From contig CALXSW010000065.1 of assembly GCA_944391255.1 (NCBI GenBank), positions 1 through 11,943 on the forward strand: 11,943 nt of DNA. The letters are read 5' to 3'. The stretch's first letter is position 1; every line of letters begins with the position of its first letter. The position numbers and the translations under genes are program-made. The notes beneath the pieces are model-generated. The model searched no databases. It worked only from the letters and a program-made list of their open reading frames with translations, and was not told the DNA's origin. Below are positions 6,217 through 11,943 of the stretch, one piece after another. Origin of the DNA: an uncultured Clostridia bacterium. Its GTDB lineage: Bacteria > Bacillota > Clostridia > UBA1381.

Positions 6217-7794
6217 TCAAAGATTGTCTACAGCCGCTCTTTCTATCGCAAGGCCTCTGCTGTAGCGCTTTATAAATTTATTGAACCCGTCAACTTCCTC
6301 AGGAACTGGATCGATAACTGTTCCTATATTTCCGTTAAATACCTTGTTCTCAAGATATTCGTCAAGAGCTTCTCCGTCAGCTTTTGTTATCATATAATCA
6401 GCGAGAAGAGCGATCCCCCATGCGCCGCCCTCTCCTGCTGTTTCCATTACAGAAACAGGCGCGTTTATAGCGTTAGCCGTTATCTGCTGACCAACCTTAG
6501 GAGTCTTGTATAAGCCGCCGTGGCCTGTGATCCTGTCAAGCTGAACTCCTTCCTCAACGAGCATTATATCAAGACCTGTCTTGAGCGCGCCGAGAGCTGT
6601 GTACAATGTCACCTTTGCAAAGTTCTTAAAGCTGAAATCATCATCAGGTCTTCTTACGAACAGCGGACGTCCTTCCTCGAAACCTGTCGTATGCTCGCCT
6701 GAGAAGTAGTTGTACGCGAGAAGTCCTCCGCAGTCAGGCGCGCCCTTTGCGGCTTCAAAATAGAATGTATCGTATATTTTAGGCATGCTTACTTCCATGC
6801 CGTAAGCCTGAGCAAATTCCTTAAAGCAGTTTACCCATGCGTTAAGATCAGATGTGCAGTTGTTGCAGTGGACCATACCAACAAGATCGCCTGACGGAGT
6901 CGTAACGAGGTCTATTTCAGGGTGAACCTTTTTAAGCTCCTTTTCAAGAACGATCATTCCGAAAACTGATGTTCCGGCAGAGATGTTTCCTGTTCTTACC
7001 TTTACGCTGTTTGTAGCAGCCATTCCCGTTCCGGCATCACCCTCAGGCGGACACATCGGAGCGCCGGCTTGAAGCTTGCCTGAAACGTCAAGCATCTTAG
7101 CGCCTTCATCTGTGAGATAACCGGCATTTTCGCCAGCAACAAGCACCTTCGGAAGAATATCTCTGAGTTTCCATGGCATATCTGAAACCTTTTCATTAAA
7201 CAGTGAGATCATGTTCTCGTTGAAATCCTTTGTTTCAAGATCTATCGGGAACATACCTGACGCCTCTCCTACTCCAAGCACATTTTCGCCTGAAAGCAGT
7301 CTGTGGATATATCCTGCAAGCGTTGTAAGTGAGCTTATATCCGCTACATGCGACTCGCCGTTTAGGATAGCCTGATAGAGATGCGCGATGCTCCATCTCT
7401 GAGGTATAGGATAATTAAAGAGCGCTGTAAGCTCCTCTGAGGCTTTTTCTGTTATCGTGTTTCTCCATGTTCTAAACGGAACGAGCAGCTCGCCGTCAGC
7501 ATTAAACGCCATATATCCATGCATCATAGCGCTGAAGCCTATAGCTGCAAGAGATGTTATTTCCGCGCCGTATTTCTCCTTCGCGTCAGCCGCCATTTTT
7601 GCGTAGCAGTCCTGAAGTCCCGAATGTATTTCATCAAGGCTGTATGTCCATATTCCGTCAACAAGACTGTTTTCCCAGTCGTGGCTTCCCTGCGCTATAG
7701 GAGATCTGTCCTCGCCTATGAGGATCGCTTTGATCCTTGTTGATCCGAATTCTATGCCAAGCACCGCTTTTCCGGATTCTATGTATTCTTTCAT
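6217..7794 (-). CDS. FGGY-family carbohydrate kinase (xylulokinase/ribulokinase type)
   Basis: A cytoplasmic sugar kinase that transfers phosphate from ATP to a ketose or polyol. The chosen start gives 525 residues, within the family range. Seen in order: the phosphate-1 loop GIEFGSTRIK (13-22); MMHGYM with His92, matching the Met-His substrate contact of xylulokinases; RTWRNT at 108-113; EGDAGTG with probable catalytic base Asp253; NISAGTSVFG; and the adenosine-site glycine loop GHGG (424-427). An upstream in-frame ATG at 7860 is rejected because it overlaps the -35 box; the ATG at 7794 has AAAGGAAG 7 bases before it. Xylulose is the likeliest substrate by overall resemblance, but no isomerase, transporter or sugar regulator is next to it, so the substrate is open. 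The gene is divergent from luxS. The AI-2 kinase LsrK is also an FGGY enzyme, but this protein does not resemble it closely by eye. Confidence 0.85.
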   Translation of the reverse strand: MKEYIESGKAVLGIEFGSTRIKAILIGEDRSPIAQGSHDWENSLVDGIWTYSLDEIHSGLQDCYAKMAADAKEKYGAEITSLAAIGFSAMMHGYMAFNADGELLVPFRTWRNTITEKASEELTALFNYPIPQRWSIAHLYQAILNGESHVADISSLTTLAGYIHRLLSGENVLGVGEASGMFPIDLETKDFNENMISLFNEKVSDMPWKLRDILPKVLVAGENAGYLTDEGAKMLDVSGKLQAGAPMCPPEGDAGTGMAATNSVKVRTGNISAGTSVFGMIVLEKELKKVHPEIDLVTTPSGDLVGMVHCNNCTSDLNAWVNCFKEFAQAYGMEVSMPKIYDTFYFEAAKGAPDCGGLLAYNYFSGEHTTGFEEGRPLFVRRPDDDFSFKNFAKVTLYTALGALKTGLDIMLVEEGVQLDRITGHGGLYKTPKVGQQITANAINAPVSVMETAGEGGAWGIALLADYMITKADGEALDEYLENKVFNGNIGTVIDPVPEEVDGFNKFIKRYSRGLAIERAAVDNL

Positions 7795-7801
7795 CGTGTC
7801 T

Positions 7802-7809
7802 CTTCCTTT
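7802..7809 (-). promoter_or_regulatory. RBS deciding the kinase start
   Basis: AAAGGAAG on the minus strand, 7 bases before the ATG at 7794. It supports this start over the longer in-frame ORF beginning at 7860. Confidence 0.75.
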
Positions 7810-7831
7810 CAAAATAAAATTTGTTAAGTTA

Positions 7832-7860
7832 ATTATATAATATTGTGATATATATGTCAA
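7832..7860 (-). promoter_or_regulatory. Perfect-consensus sigma-A promoter of the kinase gene
   Basis: On the minus strand TTGACA (7860-7855), exactly 17 bp, then TATAAT (7837-7832). Both hexamers are perfect. The predicted start is near 7825, leaving a leader of about 30 nt. Confidence 0.92.
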
Positions 7861-7910
7861 TTAAAAAAATATTATTTTTGTGCGGATATAAAAATATTTT
7901 TAATAAACTA

Positions 7911-7939
7911 TTGAAAATATTTTTATCAGACGGTATAAT
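7911..7939 (+). promoter_or_regulatory. Sigma-A promoter of luxS
   Basis: TTGAAA (7911-7916), 17-bp spacer, perfect TATAAT (7934-7939). The predicted start is near 7946, giving a leader of only about 28 nt, too short for a riboswitch. Confidence 0.9.
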
Positions 7940-7973
7940 GATATATAGAAACGATCAATGGAGGATATTATTA

Positions 7974-8453
7974 ATGGAAAAAATAGCGAGCTTTACTATA
8001 AATCATCTTGATCTGCTGCCGGGCATTTATGTTTCGAGAAAGGATAACGTTGGCGGCGGAGTTATAACGACTTTTGATCTGAGAATGACTATGCCAAACA
8101 GAGAGCCTGTTATGAACACGGCTGAGCTGCACGCGATAGAGCATCTCGCCGCCACCTATTTAAGGAGCGATGCTGAGTGGGGCGGCAAGATAGTTTATTT
8201 CGGACCGATGGGCTGCAGAACGGGCAACTACCTGCTTTTAAACGGTGATCACACTTCAAAGGATATAATCCCTCTTATAATAAGAACATTTGAATTTATA
8301 AGGGATTTTGAAGGAGATATACCGGGCGCGTCGGCGCGTGACTGCGGAAATTATCTTGATATGAATCTCGGAATGGCAAAATGGGAGGCGGACAGATATC
8401 TGAACAGATGTTTGTACTGCATAGAAGAAAAAAATTTGGTTTATCCGGAATAA
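7974..8453 (+). CDS. luxS: S-ribosylhomocysteine lyase (LuxS)
   Basis: Cleaves S-ribosylhomocysteine to homocysteine and DPD, the precursor of autoinducer-2, in the activated methyl cycle. It is a cytoplasmic metal-dependent homodimer. The protein has 159 residues, the usual length. The HAIEH motif supplies metal ligands His53 and His57 and the base Glu56. GPMGCRTG carries the catalytic Cys81. DIPGASARDCGNY supplies the third metal ligand, Cys124. The start at 7974 has GGAGG (7960-7964) 9 bases upstream; a longer in-frame ORF from 7845 is rejected because it would include the promoter. The upstream-pathway nucleosidase gene (mtnN/pfs) and other methyl-cycle genes are not adjacent. A strong terminator follows directly. 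Divergent from the FGGY kinase. Confidence 0.97.
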   Translation: MEKIASFTINHLDLLPGIYVSRKDNVGGGVITTFDLRMTMPNREPVMNTAELHAIEHLAATYLRSDAEWGGKIVYFGPMGCRTGNYLLLNGDHTSKDIIPLIIRTFEFIRDFEGDIPGASARDCGNYLDMNLGMAKWEADRYLNRCLYCIEEKNLVYPE

Positions 8454-8497
8454 AAAGAACCGGAGCGAAACACGCTCGTTTCGCTCCGGCTCTTTTT
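8452..8497. terminator. Bidirectional terminator between luxS and the DUF1540 gene
   Basis: CCGGAGCGAAA (8460-8470) pairs with TTTCGCTCCGG (8479-8489) around an 8-nt loop, flanked by AAAAAGA and TCTTTTT. It therefore has a U-tract on either strand and serves both convergent genes. Confidence 0.93.
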
Positions 8498-8500
8498 GTG

Positions 8501-8671
8501 TTACTTTACCTGGAATGAAGTACAATCTGTACATTCCATCATTGTAGGGTTTGATTCATGAGTACCGACCATGATGCTTGACAATGAGCAATAATCCTGA
8601 TCCTTGCAGTGATTTTTGCACTGTGTCACGCTACATCTGATACTCTTGTTTGGATTACAACTGCAGCTCAT
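8501..8671 (-). CDS. Cys-rich DUF1540 small protein
   Basis: A 56-residue protein with eight cysteines (3, 5, 13, 18, 22, 28, 47 and 50). The spacing C-x4-C-x3-C-x5-C followed by a CTDC pair near the C-terminus matches the DUF1540 pattern common in clostridia; zinc or other metal binding is likely but unproven. No signal peptide or membrane segment is seen. The start is set by AAGGAGGA 7 bases upstream; the longer in-frame ORF from 8719 lacks an equally good site. The gene lies 135 bp downstream of spoIIE on the same strand. No clear terminator separates them, so read-through is possible, and a weak SigF/SigG-like sequence lies between. Function unknown. Confidence 0.85.
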   Translation of the reverse strand: MSCSCNPNKSIRCSVTQCKNHCKDQDYCSLSSIMVGTHESNPTMMECTDCTSFQVK

Positions 8672-8678
8672 GCATGAA

Positions 8679-8686
8679 TCCTCCTT
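8679..8686 (-). promoter_or_regulatory. RBS deciding the DUF1540 start
   Basis: AAGGAGGA on the minus strand, 7 bases before the ATG at 8671. This is close to an ideal Shine-Dalgarno match. Confidence 0.85.
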
Positions 8687-8806
8687 CTGCGATAATAGAA
8701 ATGGTTTCGCGACAAGCATCGACGACTCTGCTCGATCCCTGTCACAGTAGTATTATGTGCAGAAAGTCCTGTTTTATAAATGGAAAATTTTATAAATTAA
8801 AATATT

Positions 8807-11095
8807 TTAACACGACATTATTCTTATCGCGATCACTGTCATATCATCCTTTGCTATGCCCTTGCTCTTTTTGAGCGCCGTGTTCATTATCTCCTCCGCC
8901 AGCTGTTCCATTGAGTTAAAAGGCTTTATAACTATATTTTTTATCCAGTCAGTGCGCGACACCGAATAGCCTGCCTGCGTTATTCCGTCGCTCATAAGCG
9001 CGATTATATCCCCCTCGTGCAGCTGAATAATATTGTTGTTAAGGCGTATTTCTGAAAGTATGCCTATAGGCGTGGAAGATGAGCGTAAAACTGTTATCTC
9101 GTCGGAGTTCAGTATAACGCTTTCAGCGCTGCCGATCTTATAAAATTCAGCAGTGCCGGTATAGAGATCTATAGAAAGCAGATCGACAGTTGAATACGAT
9201 TCGTTGTTTATGTTCACGCACATGGCGGTGTTGAGCATGCATAACGCTGTTTTAGGGCTGAACCCCGCTTTCAGAAATCTTGTGAGCAGCCGTATCGTAG
9301 CCATGCTCTCATACTGGGCGTTCGCTCCGCTGCCCATTCCGTCGGCGAGAATAGCATAAAATTTGTTTTTGCCTGTGGTGAACATTGCCGCGCTGTCGCC
9401 GTTAGCGGCAGAGCCTGATTTTTCAAGCTGCAGCACCGATTTATCAACGCAGTAGTTGGCTTTGGAGATATATTTTGTGAGCTTTCCATCGGCGCTCTCC
9501 TCTCCTATCGGTCTGTTCAGCACTTGGGAAATGATCCCCTCAACCACAGAATGTTTCGCGCCCGGCGGAAGCCGCAGATATATTTCACAATCGCCGCTCT
9601 TCCCTTCTACAACGCTCAGCTCATACGGATTAATTCCCGCCTTGTCCAATTCGTCCACGATCCTCTCTTCCTCGTTTTCAAGGAATGTAAATCCGTCATC
9701 TATCTCCTCAGCCATTTCGCTGAGCATCGCGTTTATTTCGTTATACTGCATAGATATAAGGTTGCGCGTCGTTATAGCGTCGCTCTTTCGCATCGTGTCG
9801 CGCTTGTACAGCTCGTAGACGTGATTTATCTCGCTTATGAATTGTCTTGATCTTATGCATTTTTCGCAGAACTTTTCAGGTATGTTGTCCATCGTAAGCT
9901 CGCCCTGCTTTTCTATTATTGTTATAAGCTCAAGTATATTTTTATATGTCCGGCGAAATTCTGTCTGCCAGCATTTTCCGCACATACGGCAGTTGTTGCA
10001 AACCCTGTCAGCCGCGTCATCGAGTATTTCGCTTATATCGTCATTATACTTGTTCAGCCTGCTCTCTGAAACCGCCATAAAGCTTTCATAAAGTCCTGAA
10101 AACGCGTCGCCGGCATCTCTAAGCCGCATCGAAAGGTATTCGCGCATTCTTAGATCCGGACTCACCGTTTCTATGCGCACCGATTTTATGAAGAATGATC
10201 TGAAATATTCGTGCATAATTTTAGGTGTGAGCAAAAATAATACAGATGATATCAGAACGTCAGCGATCGAAACAGGAAGCTCCTGCACGCTTTTTATGTA
10301 AAGCAGCGAAACGAGCATTCCGCCTGTGTAGCCTATGACGCATCCAAGCTTTTTGAAATTGTTCATAAAGCTTGAAAACAGCGCGCTTAGACCGTATACG
10401 CCCATCATAACGAGCGATTCCGTCCCTGTGAGCGTTGTCATAAATCCAAGGCAAAGACCGGTACAGCCTGAAACGGCAATAGAAGCGTTCAGCGCTGTTA
10501 TAAGGACCGTGTATGACGCGAATATATTTTTTAGATTTATAATGCCTATCTCAATTCCGTCAAGACCTGTTATAAACACGCCTATAGCTATAGCCGAGCT
10601 TATATATTCCTCCTGTGATGTTCTGCCGCGCTTTGAGTAATCCTCGTTTAGCAGGCTTGATTTTATGAATACCACATACATAAGCGCGCAAATAATGCTT
10701 TCTGTAAGAAGCAGAAAGACGTCGTATACGCTGCTCGGCATTATAAGCAGCATGACCGCGCCGCCTATAAGCACGGAAGACGCGCATGCGGCCGATCTTA
10801 TTATTTCGTTTGTTGTTTTTGATAAACGCGTAAAAAGCCAGTAAGCTATAGCGGCGATAAGATATTTTGGTATAAGCGCCGCGCCTGATGACGCCGCGAG
10901 CCCGGCGCATATGGCTGCCACTCCTATGTAAGCGATGCTTTTATCGAAAACAGCGGCAAAAAAAGCTATGCCGAACGGAAACATTCCGAGTGTTCCGGCG
11001 CGTGATGACAATACAAGCAGGATTATCGGTGTTATGTCATTTAATGCTGGTATTCGCAGCGGCAGCTTTGAATGCGCTGTATTAAGTTCTCTCAT
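8807..11095 (-). CDS. spoIIE: Stage II sporulation protein E (membrane PP2C phosphatase)
   Basis: In sporulating Bacillota SpoIIE sits at the asymmetric septum and dephosphorylates the anti-anti-sigma factor SpoIIAA, which releases forespore sigma-F. The protein has 762 residues (about 827 in Bacillus subtilis). About 1-310 is very hydrophobic with roughly 8-10 membrane segments. A central regulatory region follows with two Cys clusters: C366, C369, C372 and C375, and C410 and C413. The C-terminal PP2C phosphatase domain starts near 540 and shows LADGMGSG (Asp585), STPIGIL, LMSDGITQ (Asp703) and KDDMTV (Asp750/751), so the metal-binding acidic residues are intact. The start is at an ATG with AAAGGA 9 bases upstream, a modest RBS. 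The stop precedes DUF1540 by 135 bp. Putative Spo0A boxes lie upstream. This is the best evidence that the organism forms spores. Confidence 0.96.
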   Translation of the reverse strand: MRELNTAHSKLPLRIPALNDITPIILLVLSSRAGTLGMFPFGIAFFAAVFDKSIAYIGVAAICAGLAASSGAALIPKYLIAAIAYWLFTRLSKTTNEIIRSAACASSVLIGGAVMLLIMPSSVYDVFLLLTESIICALMYVVFIKSSLLNEDYSKRGRTSQEEYISSAIAIGVFITGLDGIEIGIINLKNIFASYTVLITALNASIAVSGCTGLCLGFMTTLTGTESLVMMGVYGLSALFSSFMNNFKKLGCVIGYTGGMLVSLLYIKSVQELPVSIADVLISSVLFLLTPKIMHEYFRSFFIKSVRIETVSPDLRMREYLSMRLRDAGDAFSGLYESFMAVSESRLNKYNDDISEILDDAADRVCNNCRMCGKCWQTEFRRTYKNILELITIIEKQGELTMDNIPEKFCEKCIRSRQFISEINHVYELYKRDTMRKSDAITTRNLISMQYNEINAMLSEMAEEIDDGFTFLENEEERIVDELDKAGINPYELSVVEGKSGDCEIYLRLPPGAKHSVVEGIISQVLNRPIGEESADGKLTKYISKANYCVDKSVLQLEKSGSAANGDSAAMFTTGKNKFYAILADGMGSGANAQYESMATIRLLTRFLKAGFSPKTALCMLNTAMCVNINNESYSTVDLLSIDLYTGTAEFYKIGSAESVILNSDEITVLRSSSTPIGILSEIRLNNNIIQLHEGDIIALMSDGITQAGYSVSRTDWIKNIVIKPFNSMEQLAEEIMNTALKKSKGIAKDDMTVIAIRIMSC

Positions 11096-11129
11096 TATAC
11101 ATTTTCCTTTCAGTGCAGATTTCAGTCTT

Positions 11130-11162
11130 ATATTATCATATGTGATGTGACTAAAATGTCAA
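11130..11162 (-). promoter_or_regulatory. Promoter of spoIIE
   Basis: On the minus strand a perfect -35 TTGACA (11162-11157) is followed by an ambiguous -10 region: TATGAT (11140-11135) at 16 bp, or TAATAT (11135-11130) at 21 bp. From memory, B. subtilis spoIIE also has an unusually long spacer of about 21 bp and needs Spo0A-P. The start point cannot be decided from sequence. Confidence 0.6.
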
Positions 11163-11167
11163 AAATT

Positions 11168-11176
11168 GTTGTCGAA
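11168..11176 (+). promoter_or_regulatory. Putative Spo0A box 1
   Basis: GTTGTCGAA matches the 0A box TTTGTCRAA at 8 of 9 positions, and its core TGTCGAA matches TGNCGAA perfectly. It ends 6 bases upstream of the spoIIE -35 hexamer. Confidence 0.6.
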
Positions 11177-11188
11177 ACAAACAAATCG

Positions 11189-11197
11189 TACGACAAA
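11189..11197 (-). promoter_or_regulatory. Putative Spo0A box 2
   Basis: On the minus strand TTTGTCGTA matches TTTGTCRAA at 8 of 9 positions. Its centre is 21 bp (two helical turns) from box 1, in the opposite orientation. It lies between the spoIIE promoter and the divergent phosphoesterase promoter. Confidence 0.5.
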
Positions 11198-11216
11198 AAT
11201 TTTGCTGAAATAACTC

Positions 11217-11245
11217 TTTACATTGATGATAATTCGTGTTATTAT
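11217..11245 (+). promoter_or_regulatory. Extended -10 promoter of the phosphoesterase gene
   Basis: TTTACA (11217-11222), 17-bp spacer, TATTAT (11240-11245) with TGn extension (11237-11238). The predicted start is near 11252. Confidence 0.75.
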
Positions 11246-11285
11246 AGATGTATATATAATTGGTATTTTCGGGGGTGACAAACTT

Positions 11286-11759
11286 ATGAAAAGAATACTT
11301 GTATTTTCCGATACGCATAACGACATCAATCTATGTGTAAATATTATAAATAAGATCCCGGCGGATATGGTCATACATGCCGGAGATTATGTCCGTGACG
11401 CGGAGGATCTCAAAAGCATCTTTCCGGACAAGGATATAAGATATGTAAAGGGCAACGGTGATTATTTTACTAACGCGCCTAATAAGCTGATCGTTGAGCT
11501 GGACGGTGCGCGTATTCTTGTTGTGCATGGCCATGAGCAGAGAGTAAAATATGAGCCGGGATACAATACTCTTATATCGCTTGCCGAAGATGAGGAATGC
11601 AATGTCGTTGTTTTTGGGCATACGCATATACCGGATGAGGAGTATATAAAAGGGATAAAAGTCCTTAATCCGGGAAGCGCAAAATACGGCAGTTCATATG
11701 GCATAATAGAGATAGAGGACGAAGATGTGAGAATATGCGTCATGAATAATTCGTGGTGA
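11286..11759 (+). CDS. YfcE/MJ0936-family metallophosphoesterase
   Basis: A compact cytoplasmic metal-dependent phosphodiesterase or phosphatase of 157 residues, the normal size for the family. All metal-site motifs are visible: SDTH (Asp9, His11), HAGD (Asp34), GNGD (Asn57, Asp59; most relatives have GNCD), VHGH (His82, His84) and GHTH (His113, His115), followed by the conserved NPGSAKYGSS turn. Family members act on phosphodiesters in vitro, and the natural substrate is usually unknown. The start at 11286 has GGGGGTG 8 bases upstream; the longer ORF from 11223 would begin inside the promoter. In many Clostridia this gene follows rph and rdgB; here it is alone, divergent from spoIIE, with its own terminator. 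Confidence 0.92.
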   Translation: MKRILVFSDTHNDINLCVNIINKIPADMVIHAGDYVRDAEDLKSIFPDKDIRYVKGNGDYFTNAPNKLIVELDGARILVVHGHEQRVKYEPGYNTLISLAEDEECNVVVFGHTHIPDEEYIKGIKVLNPGSAKYGSSYGIIEIEDEDVRICVMNNSW

Positions 11760-11780
11760 TGTATCATGATCTGAAATTAT

Positions 11781-11817
11781 CAGACCGTCAGGCTTTTTTG
11801 CGGCGGTCTGTTTTTTT
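11781..11817 (+). terminator. Intrinsic terminator of the phosphoesterase gene
   Basis: CAGACCG (11781-11787) pairs with CGGTCTG (11804-11810), extended inward by two more pairs, one of them T-G, and is followed by T7. It sits 21 bases after the stop codon. Confidence 0.9.
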
Positions 11818-11822
11818 ATGCC

Positions 11823-11851
11823 TTGAATAAAAAGGAAGATTGTGATATACT
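11823..11851 (+). promoter_or_regulatory. Extended -10 promoter of the gene leaving the window
   Basis: TTGAAT (11823-11828), 17-bp spacer, TATACT (11846-11851) preceded by TGn (TG at 11843-11844). The predicted start is near 11858, giving a leader of about 74 nt rich in A and G and with no strong hairpin seen. Confidence 0.75.
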
Positions 11852-11931
11852 TGATAACAGATACAAAAGAAACACGATAGTGTAAAGTAGAATATAAAAA
11901 ACAAAGTAAAAAAACGGGAGGAGAGATAAGA

Positions 11932-11943
11932 ATGAAAGGAATA
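11932..11943 (+). CDS. Start of an unidentified gene (3' end outside window)
   Basis: An ATG at 11932 lies 8 bases after GGGAGGAG (11916-11923), a strong RBS, and is served by the promoter at 11823. Only Met-Lys-Gly-Ile is visible, so nothing can be said about function. The unit is separate from the phosphoesterase gene because a terminator lies between. Confidence 0.7.

Noticed and set aside
7795..7860. N-terminal extension of the kinase ORF to the ATG at 7860
   Set aside because: The extension covers a perfect sigma-A promoter and has no RBS, whereas the ATG at 7794 has one.
7845..7973. N-terminal extension of luxS from the ATG at 7845
   Set aside because: It would contain the luxS promoter and make the protein 43 residues longer than the family norm; the start at 7974 has a good RBS.
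7940..7973. SAM-type riboswitch in front of luxS
   Set aside because: The predicted leader is only about 28 nt, too short for any known SAM or SAH riboswitch.

Overview
The window looks like a chromosomal segment of an endospore-forming member of the Clostridia (Bacillota). The evidence is a full-length spoIIE with putative Spo0A boxes upstream, clostridial-type pyruvate phosphate dikinase and LuxS, an S-layer-homology (SLH) wall-anchored protein, strong AGGAGG-type ribosome binding sites and near-consensus sigma-A promoters in AT-rich spacers. No transposase, integrase, tRNA, rRNA or CRISPR array was seen. The species cannot be named from this sequence.

Layout, left to right. (1) 3-2189 (+): the 3' part of a secreted protein with a beta-sandwich-like region, atrophied Ig-like repeats, a Gly/Ser linker and three C-terminal SLH domains; its 5' end lies outside the window. 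(2) 2190-2523: an intergenic spacer with two terminators and an unexplained, more GC-rich central stretch. (3) 2524-5157 (-): ppdK, with its own extended -10 promoter and a hairpin at the predicted 5' end of the mRNA. (4) 5420-5905 (+): a small GTG-started Amidase_6 protein. (5) 5906-6216: a spacer with a strong promoter followed about 100 bp later by a perfect terminator and no ORF, so a candidate small RNA of about 93 nt. (6) 6217-7794 (-): an FGGY carbohydrate kinase, divergent from (7) 7974-8453 (+): luxS; each has a near-perfect sigma-A promoter. (8) 8501-8671 (-): a tiny Cys-rich DUF1540 protein sharing a bidirectional terminator with luxS. (9) 8807-11095 (-): spoIIE, divergent from (10) 11286-11759 (+): a YfcE/MJ0936-type metallophosphoesterase. 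The 190 bp between them carries two Spo0A-box-like sites. (11) 11932 onward (+): the first four codons of another gene with its own promoter and RBS.

Most genes look like independent transcription units, each with its own promoter and terminator, rather than one operon. Shared themes are central carbon metabolism (PPDK, sugar kinase), the activated methyl cycle and AI-2 (LuxS), and sporulation control (SpoIIE). The items most worth following up are the candidate sRNA at about 6050-6143, the putative Spo0A-controlled spoIIE/phosphoesterase divergent region, the divergent luxS/FGGY-kinase pair, and the CxxCxxCxxC cluster in SpoIIE.
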